In this document: in pieces, positions 1 to 8,724 of the stretch
Layout of the letters: each line of letters starts with the position of its first letter
How positions within the stretch are numbered: the stretch's first letter is position 1
Source: an uncultured Mycoplasmatota bacterium
Lineage (GTDB): Bacteria > Bacillota_I > Bacilli_A > RF39 > UBA660
Direction: 5' to 3'
Assembly (NCBI GenBank): GCA_947574085.1
Contig: CANPIH010000007.1
Location: 1 to 33,135, forward strand
DNA: 33,135 nucleotides
Position numbers and translations under genes: made by a program
Notes under the pieces: generated by a model
What the model was told of the DNA's origin: nothing
Databases searched by the model: none
Seen by the model: only the letters and a program-made list of their open reading frames with translations

Positions 1-58
1 ACTTAAAAACTTACCATACAATATAAATGAAAAGACAAATAAAGGAGGAATGAAAAAT

Positions 59-151
59 ATGAATCATTGTGGTTGTAATAATGGACTAGGTCCAGCTATC
101 ATACTTGTATTATTTATCTTACTTATCATCATCGTAGGGGCTTTCATTTAG
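59..151 (+). CDS. Tiny Cys-containing single-TM protein (MNHCGCNNGLGPAIILVLFILLIIIVGAFI), YjcZ/sporulation-small-membrane-protein-like
   Basis: ATG preceded by AAAGGAGG (41-48); 30 aa; polar Cys/Asn head plus one hydrophobic helix. Not in the ORF track because it is short. Confidence 0.7.
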   Translation: MNHCGCNNGLGPAIILVLFILLIIIVGAFI

Positions 152-182
152 TCTTTGATTCAATAAGGAGGTGTTCATTTAA

Positions 183-320
183 ATGAACTGCTGTAAAAAA
201 AACCAAGATAGTTGTTGCAATAACAACAATCAAGGAGTAAGTTCTGCTTTAATTATAATAGTATTATTTATATTATTAGCAATTATATTTGCAGGATTTA
301 GCGGATACGGTATATATTAA
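183..320 (+). CDS. Tiny Cys-rich single-TM protein (MNCCKKNQDSCCNNNNQGVSSALIIIVLFILLAIIFAGFSGYGIY)
   Basis: ATG preceded by AAGGAGGTG; 45 aa; same architecture as the preceding gene; terminator directly after the stop. Confidence 0.7.
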   Translation: MNCCKKNQDSCCNNNNQGVSSALIIIVLFILLAIIFAGFSGYGIY

Positions 321-321
321 A

Positions 322-345
322 AGGAAGGAACTACCTTCTTTTTTA
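322..345 (+). terminator. Intrinsic terminator after the small-protein pair
   Basis: GAAGG-AACTA-CCTTC followed by a T run. Confidence 0.7.
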
Positions 346-354
346 TTTTCTAGA

Positions 355-383
355 TTGCAAATTTTAAAATACTAGTTTATAAT
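355..383 (+). promoter_or_regulatory. Sigma-A-type promoter upstream of ireB
   Basis: TTGCAA (355-360), 17-nt spacer, TATAAT (378-383). Confidence 0.75.
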
Positions 384-406
384 ACTTTTAGTATATGAGG
401 TGTGCT

Positions 407-649
407 ATGGATGATAAAACAAGTCTATTTGATATAACTTTGTTTAAACAAGCTCAAATTGAATACACAATAAAAGAAGTATATCAATCCTTGATGGAAA
501 GAGGATACGATCCAGTAAATCAACTGGTAGGATATTTAATATCTGGTGATCCTGGATATATTTCTAATCATAAAAACGCTAGAGAAAGAATTCAAGAAAT
601 TGATCGAGAGCTTCTTGTGGCTTTTTTACTTGAACAATATTTAAAATGA
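407..649 (+). CDS. ireB: IreB family regulatory phosphoprotein (UPF0297)
   Basis: MDDKTSLFDITLFKQ...DPVNQLVGYLISGDPGYISNHKNAR; ATG at 407 follows GAGG and is preferred over the ORF-track start at 395; next to ruvX. Confidence 0.93.
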   Translation: MDDKTSLFDITLFKQAQIEYTIKEVYQSLMERGYDPVNQLVGYLISGDPGYISNHKNARERIQEIDRELLVAFLLEQYLK

Positions 650-1059
650 GATATTTAGGGTTAGATTTAGGCACAAAAACTTTGGGAGTTGCAATTAGTG
701 ATAAAACCAATACCATGTCTTTTCCTTTTCAAACATTACATTTCGTGGAACATGAGGAACTCATTGTGGCTTTAAAAAAAATAATTCAAGAGAAAGAAGT
801 TGGCGTTTTGGTATTAGGATATCCTAAAAATATGAATAATACTTTAGGAGAAGCCGTAGAAAGAACACTTCGATTTAAAAAGATATTAGAAAAAAATTTT
901 TCTTTGCCTGTTGAACTAATTGATGAACGTTTATCAACCAAAGAAGCAGAAAATATTCTGATAAGTACTGATACAAAACGAAAAAAAAGAAAGCAAATCA
1001 TTGATAGTTATGCAGCTTCAATAATTTTAGATACTTATATAAAAAGAAAGTTGGGATAA
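646..1059 (+). CDS. ruvX: Holliday junction resolvase-like RuvX/YqgF
   Basis: MRYLGLDLGTKTLGVAISD; RNase H-like fold motifs; ATGA overlap with ireB. Confidence 0.93.
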   Translation: MRYLGLDLGTKTLGVAISDKTNTMSFPFQTLHFVEHEELIVALKKIIQEKEVGVLVLGYPKNMNNTLGEAVERTLRFKKILEKNFSLPVELIDERLSTKEAENILISTDTKRKKRKQIIDSYAASIILDTYIKRKLG

Positions 1060-1061
1060 AT

Positions 1062-1337
1062 GTGGATACAAAAAATAGTGTTTTTACTGCTAAAAATGAT
1101 AAAGGAGAGGCAAAAACATACGAAATAATATTTAAATTTGATTCTGAAGAAACAAAAAAAAGCTATGTTGTATATACAGATTATAAAAAAGAAAAAGGAA
1201 AAACTAAAGTATATGCAAATGTTTACGATAAAACTGGAAGAAGTAAAGAACTTTTGCCAATCGAAACGGAAGAAGAATGGAATACAATTGAAACATTTTT
1301 AAGTAAATTAGAGGTTGAGTTTGATGAAAAAAATTAG
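1062..1337 (+). CDS. DUF1292 family protein (YrzB-like)
   Basis: GTG start; acidic 91-aa protein; conserved position after ruvX. Confidence 0.75.
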   Translation: MDTKNSVFTAKNDKGEAKTYEIIFKFDSEETKKSYVVYTDYKKEKGKTKVYANVYDKTGRSKELLPIETEEEWNTIETFLSKLEVEFDEKN

Positions 1338-2376
1338 ATTAAAGAAAAAAGTAATAGTGTTAGGCATTGTCTTTCTTATTTTTGTATTTTTAATTATTGG
1401 TTTATATGGTTACAGTTTAAAAAGTATTAGTAAAGAGAGTGAAGTCGTATCATTTCAAGTTCAAAATGGTGCTAGTAAAGTTTCTATAGTAGAAGATTTA
1501 AAAAAAGCTGGGTTAATACGTAGTAAAACCTCTTTATTAATTTATTTATTTTTAAATAGTAATATTAACTTACAAGCTGGAAAATATGAATTAAATCGTA
1601 ATATGTCTGCTGTAGAAATTTTAAAAAAAATAGGTAGTGGTCATGCAAAAACAGAGAGTGTGAAATTTACCTTTGTAGAAGGAAAAAATATGACACATTT
1701 TATTCAACTTATCGAAGACAATTTTTCTTATACAGAAGCTGAAATAAAAGAAGTATTGTCTTCTAAAGAATTTATACAAGAGCTAATTAATAAATATGAT
1801 TTTTTGACAGATGAAGTTTTAAATGTTAATATTTATTATGCACTGGAAGGTTATCTATTTCCAGATACTTATGAAATGTCCCCCAAAGCAAGTATTAAAG
1901 AAATAATTATAAAAATGTTAGATAACACAAAAGTGAAATTAGAAAGTTTGGATTTAAATAGCATGGATTACACTATTCATGAGATACTTGCTATGGCTTC
2001 TATTGTTGAACTAGAAGCTGTAAGTGAAAGTGATCGTGAACGTGTAGCTCAAGTGATTTTTAAAAGATTGGAAATGGGAAAAGGTCTTGGTATGGATGTT
2101 ACCACATATTATGCTGTAAAAAAATCTTTAGGAGAAACTTTAACTATGAATGATTTACGTACTGTAAATCCATATAACACAAGTGAATCCAATGCTAGTA
2201 TGTCTGGAAAAATTCCAGTTGGACCTATTTGTAATCCTTCTTTAATGAGTATAAAAGCAGTTTTAAATCCTAGTGATACAAATTACGTTTATTTTTATGC
2301 AAATATAAGGACTCATGAAGTATTTTTTGCCAATACTTATGAAGAATTTATTGCAATTCAAAGAGAAGTAGGATGA
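1324..2376 (+). CDS. mltG: Endolytic transglycosylase MltG (YceG-like)
   Basis: N-terminal TM; ASIVELEAVSESDRERVAQVIFKRL and NPYNTSE...GPICNPSLMSIKAVLNPSDTNYVYF. ATG at 1324 preferred over 1315. Confidence 0.92.
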   Translation: MKKIRLKKKVIVLGIVFLIFVFLIIGLYGYSLKSISKESEVVSFQVQNGASKVSIVEDLKKAGLIRSKTSLLIYLFLNSNINLQAGKYELNRNMSAVEILKKIGSGHAKTESVKFTFVEGKNMTHFIQLIEDNFSYTEAEIKEVLSSKEFIQELINKYDFLTDEVLNVNIYYALEGYLFPDTYEMSPKASIKEIIIKMLDNTKVKLESLDLNSMDYTIHEILAMASIVELEAVSESDRERVAQVIFKRLEMGKGLGMDVTTYYAVKKSLGETLTMNDLRTVNPYNTSESNASMSGKIPVGPICNPSLMSIKAVLNPSDTNYVYFYANIRTHEVFFANTYEEFIAIQREVG

Positions 2377-2381
2377 GGTAA

Positions 2382-2975
2382 ATGAAACAATACATTTTAG
2401 AAATGGAACAATACGCAAAAGAAAAAAATGTTCCTATTATAGAAAAAGATTCTATTGCTTATATAATGAAGTACATAAAAGCCAACAATGTTAAAAATAT
2501 TTTAGAAATAGGTAGTGCAATTGGATATTCTGCAATTTTAATGGCTTCTGCAAGTAAAGAAGTAAAAGTTACTACTATTGAAAGAGATGAGCTACGTTAT
2601 ATGGAATGTTTGAAAAACGTAAAAAAATGTGGCTTTGACAAAGAAGTAAATGTGGTATTTCAAGATGCATTAGAAGTTAATTTAAAAGGCGTTGCCTATG
2701 ATTTGATATTTATTGACGCAGCAAAAGGGCAATACAAAAAATTTTTTGAAAAATTTAAATATTTTTTATCACCCACAGGAGTAATAATTACAGATAATTT
2801 AAAATTTCATGGTTACGTTGGAAAAAAAGATACTATTGATAGTAAAAATTTGCGAGGCATCGTAGATAAAATTGAAAGTTACGTCGAATTTTTAAAAAAC
2901 AATGATGAATTTACAACGGAATTTATTGATATAGGTGATGGACTAAGTGTTAGTAGAAGAAAAAACGAAAATTAA
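2382..2975 (+). CDS. trmR: SAM-dependent O-methyltransferase (TrmR/YrrM-like)
   Basis: ILEIGSAIGYSAILMA, YDLIFIDAAKGQYKKFF, VIITDN; synteny with yrrM-yrrN-yrrO. Confidence 0.82.
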   Translation: MKQYILEMEQYAKEKNVPIIEKDSIAYIMKYIKANNVKNILEIGSAIGYSAILMASASKEVKVTTIERDELRYMECLKNVKKCGFDKEVNVVFQDALEVNLKGVAYDLIFIDAAKGQYKKFFEKFKYFLSPTGVIITDNLKFHGYVGKKDTIDSKNLRGIVDKIESYVEFLKNNDEFTTEFIDIGDGLSVSRRKNEN

Positions 2976-3756
2976 TTTTTTAATGGTTGTTACAAACGAA
3001 GAAATGTTAGAGATGAAAGTTAAGAATATTAACTTTCTTTTTCCAATAGTTGAATATAGTGTGGGTTTTTTAAAAACTTTTTCTTTAAAAGAAATTCATA
3101 CTCCAAATTCTTTTGTATACATAAATCGCATTTTGGATACAAAAAGCATTCAAAATTTAAAAAAAGAGTTGAAAAATATAAACAAAAATGCAAACATTTT
3201 AGGTATTTGTTTTACTGATTTAGGAATTTTAAAATTGATCGAAGATGAGTGTTTATCTCTGCAATTAATTTATATGCAAAATCATAATACAACCAACGCA
3301 ACATCTATAAATTATTATTTAGAGTATGTTGATAGTGTATTAATAAGTACCGATATTACGTTGGAAGAAATCAATTGTATTTTAAACAAAGCTAAAAAAC
3401 CTCTAGTAGTTCCATACTTTTCGTTAGTTGATGCAATGTATTCTAGAAGAACACTATTAACCAATTATCAAGAAAATTTTCATTTAGAATTAAAAAATAT
3501 GTCTGTTTTGCGTGAAGAAATATCCAATAATGACTTTTTAGCAATTGAAAATGAATATGGAACAGTTTTTTATCAAAAAAAGTTTATAGATTATCGAAAT
3601 ATAACACATAAAAATATTTTGTATCGATATGTAAATCCTTTAGGTTTGGAGAAAAGCACATTAGAAAAGATTTTGATGGGAGAAAAGCATATAGAAAGTG
3701 ATACAGGTTTTTTATTTAAAGAAACATTTTATCGCTTAAGGGAGGATGGAAAATGA
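2947..3756 (+). CDS. Divergent peptidase-U32-like protein (YrrN/TrhP1-like)
   Basis: Sits between TrmR-like and U32 genes as in the yrrMNO block; weak U32 character (YMQNHNTTNATSINYYLEYVDSVLISTDITLEEI). Start could be GTG 2947 or ATG 2983. Confidence 0.6.
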   Translation: MLVEEKTKINFLMVVTNEEMLEMKVKNINFLFPIVEYSVGFLKTFSLKEIHTPNSFVYINRILDTKSIQNLKKELKNINKNANILGICFTDLGILKLIEDECLSLQLIYMQNHNTTNATSINYYLEYVDSVLISTDITLEEINCILNKAKKPLVVPYFSLVDAMYSRRTLLTNYQENFHLELKNMSVLREEISNNDFLAIENEYGTVFYQKKFIDYRNITHKNILYRYVNPLGLEKSTLEKILMGEKHIESDTGFLFKETFYRLREDGK

Positions 3757-4952
3757 AAACACCAGAGTTGCTTGCTCCAGCAGGAGATTTAGAAAAATTA
3801 AGAATCGCTTTTTTATATGGTGCCGATGCCGTTTATTTAGCTGGAAAAAAATATGGACTTCGAGCAAATGCCAATAATTTTACATTAGAAGAATTAGAAG
3901 AAGCGGTCAAATATGCTCATTCCATCCTCAAAAAGATTTATGTAACCGTAAATATTCTTTTTCACGAAAAAGAATTGAAAGGATTAGAAGACTATTTAAA
4001 AGAATTGGATCGAATAAATGTTGATGCTATTATCGTCAGTGATATTTTAGTAATAAAAAAAGCCAAAGAATTAAATCTAAAACTAGAAGTTCATATATCG
4101 ACGCAAGCAAGTATTTTAAATGGTGAAGCTGGACTTTTTTATAAAAAACTAGGAGCCACACGACTTGTTTTAGCTAGAGAAGCTAGTTTAGAAGATATTA
4201 AAACAATTAAAAAAGCAACAGGACTGGAGTTAGAATGTTTTATTCATGGTGCCATGTGTACTTCTTTTTCTGGCCGATGTGTATTATCTAATTATTGTAC
4301 AGGTCGTGATGCCAATCGAGGAGGATGTGCCCAAATTTGTCGTTGGACATTTAAAGATAAGGAACACCAAGAAATATTTAGCATGACACCAAAAGACTTA
4401 AATTTAATACAATATATTAAGAATATGATGCTTGCAGGTGTGAATTCCTTTAAAGTAGAAGGAAGAATGCGTGGCATATATTATATTGCAACAGTTATTT
4501 TAGTATATCGAAGAATTTTAGATAAAATTAAGGCAGAAACTTTGAAAGAAGGGGAAATAAGATATTTTTTAGATATATTGAATCGCTGTGCGAATCGTGA
4601 TTCCACTTCCCAATTTATTGAAAAGCTTCCAGGAAAGGATGAGCAATATTTTCTCGGTAGACAAGAAGTATCCAATCAAGATTTTTTAGGAATCGTTCTC
4701 TTTTACGATATAGAAAATGAAATGGTGACAATCGAACAAAGAAACTATTTTAAAGTAGGAGATGTTGTAGAATTTTTTGGACCATTGTTTGAAACTTTTA
4801 CCTATAAAATAGAAGAAATTTTTGATGAAAATGGAATAACTATTGATATAGTAAATCACCCAAAAACTGTTGTAAAATTAAAAATGAAACGGAAATTGAG
4901 TCCGTTTGATATGATGCGCATAAAAGTATTTGACAAACAAGATTATTTATAG
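3753..4952 (+). CDS. Peptidase U32 family protein (YrrO/TrhP2-like tRNA uridine hydroxylation factor)
   Basis: PELLAPAGDLEKLRIAFLYGADAVYLAGKKYGLRANANNFT; CFIHGAMCTSFSGRCVLSNYCTGRDANRGGCAQICRW; FKVEGRMR. Confidence 0.92.
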   Translation: MKTPELLAPAGDLEKLRIAFLYGADAVYLAGKKYGLRANANNFTLEELEEAVKYAHSILKKIYVTVNILFHEKELKGLEDYLKELDRINVDAIIVSDILVIKKAKELNLKLEVHISTQASILNGEAGLFYKKLGATRLVLAREASLEDIKTIKKATGLELECFIHGAMCTSFSGRCVLSNYCTGRDANRGGCAQICRWTFKDKEHQEIFSMTPKDLNLIQYIKNMMLAGVNSFKVEGRMRGIYYIATVILVYRRILDKIKAETLKEGEIRYFLDILNRCANRDSTSQFIEKLPGKDEQYFLGRQEVSNQDFLGIVLFYDIENEMVTIEQRNYFKVGDVVEFFGPLFETFTYKIEEIFDENGITIDIVNHPKTVVKLKMKRKLSPFDMMRIKVFDKQDYL

Positions 4953-4993
4953 TATTCTTAAGACTGATATTTTTAGAAGGTGGAAAAAACTAT

Positions 4994-5461
4994 ATGAACA
5001 AAAAAGAAAATATTATGCTAACTGCCGATGGTTATTTAGCTTTAGAACAAGAATTGAATGCTTTAAAAACAGAAAAAAGACCCGAAGTAATCAAAGCATT
5101 AAAAGAAGCGAGAGCTTTAGGAGATTTATCTGAAAATAGTGATTATGATGCAGCAAGAAATGAACAAGCACAATTAGAGTCAAGAATAAAGGAATTAGAA
5201 TATAAATTAGAACATTGTACAATTGCTGATGCTGGTAATAAAGATGTAGTAAATGTAGGTAGTAAAGTAACGATTACTTATGATGATGGAGAAATGGAAG
5301 AGTACAAGATAGTAGGTTCTTTAGAAGCAGATCCATTTGAAAATAAAATCTCTAATGAAAGTCCAATTGGAAAAGCTATCATCGGACATAAAAAAGATGA
5401 GATTTGTGAAGTGTCTTCTCCAAATGGTAATTTTTCAGTAACGATTACAAATATTGAATAA
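4994..5461 (+). CDS. greA: Transcription elongation factor GreA
   Basis: LTADGYLALEQELNALKTEKRPEVIKALKEARALGDLSENSDYDAARNEQ; SPIGKAIIGHKKDEICEV. Confidence 0.95.
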   Translation: MNKKENIMLTADGYLALEQELNALKTEKRPEVIKALKEARALGDLSENSDYDAARNEQAQLESRIKELEYKLEHCTIADAGNKDVVNVGSKVTITYDDGEMEEYKIVGSLEADPFENKISNESPIGKAIIGHKKDEICEVSSPNGNFSVTITNIE

Positions 5462-5551
5462 AAAAGATAAAAGACTAAAAAAGAATGAAATTCAAATTTA
5501 ATAAAAACCAATTTAAATCAAACTGCTTATAGTAATGTAAGTGAAAATAAA

Positions 5552-5580
5552 TTGATTTTTTTTATGCTCTTATGTATAAT
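5552..5580 (+). promoter_or_regulatory. Promoter upstream of tig
   Basis: TTGATT (5552-5557), 17-nt spacer, TATAAT (5575-5580). Confidence 0.75.
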
Positions 5581-5607
5581 AAACTTGTTAGAAAGAGGAC
5601 TTATAAA

Positions 5608-6858
5608 ATGAAAAAAAATGTAGTGGTAAAAGAAATAAAAATTGAAGGAAAAGAATGGGAGTTATGTTTAGACAATTCTTTTAAGAAAAAAAGCAAAGAA
5701 GTAAAAATAGATGGTTTTCGTAAAGGACAAGCTCCTAAACAAGTTTTCATTAAAAAGTTTGGAATAGAATCCCTTTTTATGGACGCTGTAGATGAAGCAG
5801 TTGACACAACTTATAAAAAAATATTAAATGATAAGGAAATTGTGCCAGTTTGTGAACCAAAGCTAGATGTAAAAACAATTAATGAAAAAGAATGTGTATT
5901 AGAATTTACATTTATTACTGCTCCTGAAGTGATTTTAGGTGAGTATAAAAATTTAAAAATAAAAAAACCAGAAGCAAAAGTTACAAAAGAAGAACTAGAG
6001 AAAGAAATAGAAAATTTGCGAAATAAATTTGCAGAGGTAAAAGTTAAGGATGAAAATAGTAAAATTGAGCAAGGAGATACTGCCATTATCAATTTTAAAG
6101 GATATGTGGATGGTAAAGAATTAGAAGGCGGAACAGGAGAAAATTACCCTCTTGAAATTGGGAGTCATTCTTTTATACCAGGTTTTGAAGAAGGCTTACT
6201 AGGACTTGGAATGAATGAAGAGAAAGAACTTAATTTAACTTTTCCCGATAATTACACTGAAGAGTTAAAAAATAAAAAAGTAAAATTTGAAGTCAAAATA
6301 AATGAAATTAAAACTAGAGTTTTGCCAGAACTTAATGAAGACTTTTATTTAGATTTAGGTTACGAAGATATAAAAAACAAAGAAGAATTTGAGAAAAAAG
6401 TTGAAGAAACTTTAATAGAACGTAAAAAGTCAGAAATTGAAGATCAATATATTGAAGATTGTTTATCAAAAGCCAGCGAAAATATGAAGATTGAAATCAA
6501 TGAAGAAATTTTAAATGAGGAAATCCATCGCATGATTCATCAATTTGAAGAACAATTAAAAATGCAAGGATTGAATTTAGAACAATATTTTCAATTTAGT
6601 GGTATGACACATGAAAAAATGCATGAACAAATGAGTCCAGAAGCCACAAAAAGAATTAAATATCGTTATTTACTTGAGAAAGTGGCAGAAATAGAAAATA
6701 TTGAAGTAAGTGAAGAAGATGCTGAAAAACAAGCGAGTGAAATGGCTACAAATTATGGAATATCTAAAGATGAATTATTGAAGGCATATGGAAGTTTAGA
6801 TGTTATAAAATACGATATAAAAATGCGTAATGCAATAGAAATTATAAAAGGAGCTTAA
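5608..6858 (+). CDS. tig: Trigger factor
   Basis: VKIDGFRKGQAPKQVFIKKFG; PPIase segment GDTAIINFKGYVDGKELEGGTGENYPLEIGSHSFIPGFEEGLLG. ORF-track start 5572 lies inside the promoter, so ATG 5608 is preferred. Confidence 0.95.
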   Translation: MKKNVVVKEIKIEGKEWELCLDNSFKKKSKEVKIDGFRKGQAPKQVFIKKFGIESLFMDAVDEAVDTTYKKILNDKEIVPVCEPKLDVKTINEKECVLEFTFITAPEVILGEYKNLKIKKPEAKVTKEELEKEIENLRNKFAEVKVKDENSKIEQGDTAIINFKGYVDGKELEGGTGENYPLEIGSHSFIPGFEEGLLGLGMNEEKELNLTFPDNYTEELKNKKVKFEVKINEIKTRVLPELNEDFYLDLGYEDIKNKEEFEKKVEETLIERKKSEIEDQYIEDCLSKASENMKIEINEEILNEEIHRMIHQFEEQLKMQGLNLEQYFQFSGMTHEKMHEQMSPEATKRIKYRYLLEKVAEIENIEVSEEDAEKQASEMATNYGISKDELLKAYGSLDVIKYDIKMRNAIEIIKGA

Positions 6859-6875
6859 AAGGCTTCTTTTGTATT
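6849..6875 (+). terminator. Terminator overlapping the tig stop codon
   Basis: GGAGCTT/AGGCTTC stem (with G.U pairs) followed by TTTT. Confidence 0.5.
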
Positions 6876-6887
6876 TCTATTTTTAGG

Positions 6888-6916
6888 TTGTAAATCAAAA
6901 AAAATTGGTATATAAT
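6888..6916 (+). promoter_or_regulatory. Promoter of the surface-protein cassette
   Basis: TTGTAA (6888-6893), 17-nt spacer, TATAAT (6911-6916). Confidence 0.7.
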
Positions 6917-6941
6917 AATTTTAAGATAGAGGTGGAAGGAA

Positions 6942-8219
6942 ATGAAAGATGATAGCAGAAATTATCCAACCAATTCCGCGGGAAAACGTAAATTTTCAAA
7001 AAAACCGAAGTCATTTCTTTTTTTATTAATTATTTTAGTCCTTTTAAGTGTTGCACTAGGAATTAGTTATGCATATTGGAAATACAATAGCAATCAAATT
7101 AATGAAAATATTACAAATAGTGCTTGCATTGAAATAGCATTAATAAGTGAAACAGAAGCAATTACCTTACAAAAAGCTCATCCTATTTCAAACACAGAAG
7201 GAGAAAAATTAAATCCTTATACATTTAGTATAAAAAACACTTGTAATAATACATTAGATTATAATGTTGCTTTGGAAGTATTAGAATCAACAGCAAGAAT
7301 GGGAAGCAATAATATTGCAATTAAAATAGATGATAAATTTCCAAAATTACTCACAGAATATACTCTTGGTGTACCAACTTATTTAGAAAATTCGAACCCA
7401 GCGGTAGAAAGTTATATTTTAGAAAATGGTAGAATAAAAGGGGGAGAAACGATTACACATCATCTTCGACTTTGGATTCATGAATCATCTGGCAATGAAA
7501 GTCAAAATAAAGAATTTTTAAGTAAAATTACTATAAACGCTACTACCCCAAATGAAATACTTACAACGCCAAGAATTCTTATTTATAAAGATGAAGAATT
7601 ATTAAAAGAAATAGAAAGCAAAGAAGAAAATCAAGAATACCGAATATATAGTGATAAAGAAGTAAAAGTTCTTGCTTCAGGATTTAGCAATAGCAATAAA
7701 TTATTTTATAGTGAAGAACAAAATGGAGAAAGAAATGAAATTAGTACAAATGAATTTACTATTACTCCATCTCTAGAAGGAACTATTCGCTACATATTTG
7801 TTGAAGACAGTAATAATTATGTAAAATTGGTGATAACAAATAAAGATGATGTCACCCCTCCAATAATTTCAGGAGGAAGTGAAACGTACGCTAAAAATCA
7901 TACCATTCGGATTGAAACTCCTGGTACTGCTACTGCTGAAGTTTCTCATTATGAATACTTTATAAGCGATACTGATTCTATCCCAGCACAGGATGTTACA
8001 GCCCAAAATACTTCAGGTGATCAAGAAATTAATAGAGAAGGAACAAATTATATTTTTTATAGAACCGTTTCCAAAGCTGGAAATAAAAGTGACTGGAGCA
8101 ATTCACAAAAAGTAAATATTTTTTATCGTGCGAGTTCAGTAACCTATACAAATCCAAATGATTCTTCTATAAACAATGCTCAAGAAGTATTAGATAAGTT
8201 GTATGAGTTATTTAAATAA
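6942..8219 (+). CDS. SipW/TasA-type secreted or anchored surface protein with Ig-like region
   Basis: KKPKSFLFLLIILVLLSVALGISYAYW N-terminus typical of SipW-dependent signal peptides; SFSIKNTCNNTLDYNVALEVL-type region; C-terminal SSINNAQEVLDKLYELFK. Confidence 0.65.
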   Translation: MKDDSRNYPTNSAGKRKFSKKPKSFLFLLIILVLLSVALGISYAYWKYNSNQINENITNSACIEIALISETEAITLQKAHPISNTEGEKLNPYTFSIKNTCNNTLDYNVALEVLESTARMGSNNIAIKIDDKFPKLLTEYTLGVPTYLENSNPAVESYILENGRIKGGETITHHLRLWIHESSGNESQNKEFLSKITINATTPNEILTTPRILIYKDEELLKEIESKEENQEYRIYSDKEVKVLASGFSNSNKLFYSEEQNGERNEISTNEFTITPSLEGTIRYIFVEDSNNYVKLVITNKDDVTPPIISGGSETYAKNHTIRIETPGTATAEVSHYEYFISDTDSIPAQDVTAQNTSGDQEINREGTNYIFYRTVSKAGNKSDWSNSQKVNIFYRASSVTYTNPNDSSINNAQEVLDKLYELFK

Positions 8220-8236
8220 ATAAAAAGGAGATAATT

Positions 8237-8701
8237 ATGGAAAAATTAAAAAATAAAAAAGTAATATTTTTTGTTGTAGTTGTAGTAGCAATTGCAGTTC
8301 TTATAATAGGAGCAACGTTTATTTTAAGAAATAAAAAAGGATTAATTAACAATTCAAATCAAAATTCAGAAAATATTTCAAAAGAAAATGAAAATAAGAA
8401 TCCAAATGATAATTTTATTCCAAGTGATAAAGATACCAACTTTGATTTTCATTTGGATGATACCAAATATGAAGAAAATACAACTGAATTTATAGTAACT
8501 ATAACAAATAAATCGAATCAGCCCAAATACTTAAATGAATTTTTTATTCAATTAGAGAGCAATGAGGAAAGTAAAGAACAATTAAGAGTATATGGAATTG
8601 TAGAAAAAGAACTTGCATCGAACGAAACTATAACTATAAATTGTACCTATGGTGATGATTTGAAAAATTATAAAATAATTGGATATTCTATAGAAAAATA
8701 A
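8237..8701 (+). CDS. Membrane-anchored extracellular protein of unknown function
   Basis: N-terminal TM, Asn/Lys-rich linker, beta-rich ectodomain (TEFIVTITNKSNQPKYLNEFFIQLES); RBS AAAAGGAG; between two surface-protein genes. Confidence 0.65.
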   Translation: MEKLKNKKVIFFVVVVVAIAVLIIGATFILRNKKGLINNSNQNSENISKENENKNPNDNFIPSDKDTNFDFHLDDTKYEENTTEFIVTITNKSNQPKYLNEFFIQLESNEESKEQLRVYGIVEKELASNETITINCTYGDDLKNYKIIGYSIEK

Positions 8702-8724
8702 TTTAGAAAGAAAGGTTTTAAAAT

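Noticed and set aside
4930-5133. 67-aa + ORF overlapping greA
   Set aside because: Out-of-frame with greA and basic, low-complexity; greA is clearly the coding frame.
5811-6092. 93-aa minus-strand ORF within tig
   Set aside because: Ser/Phe-rich antisense artefact of a Lys/Glu-rich coding strand.
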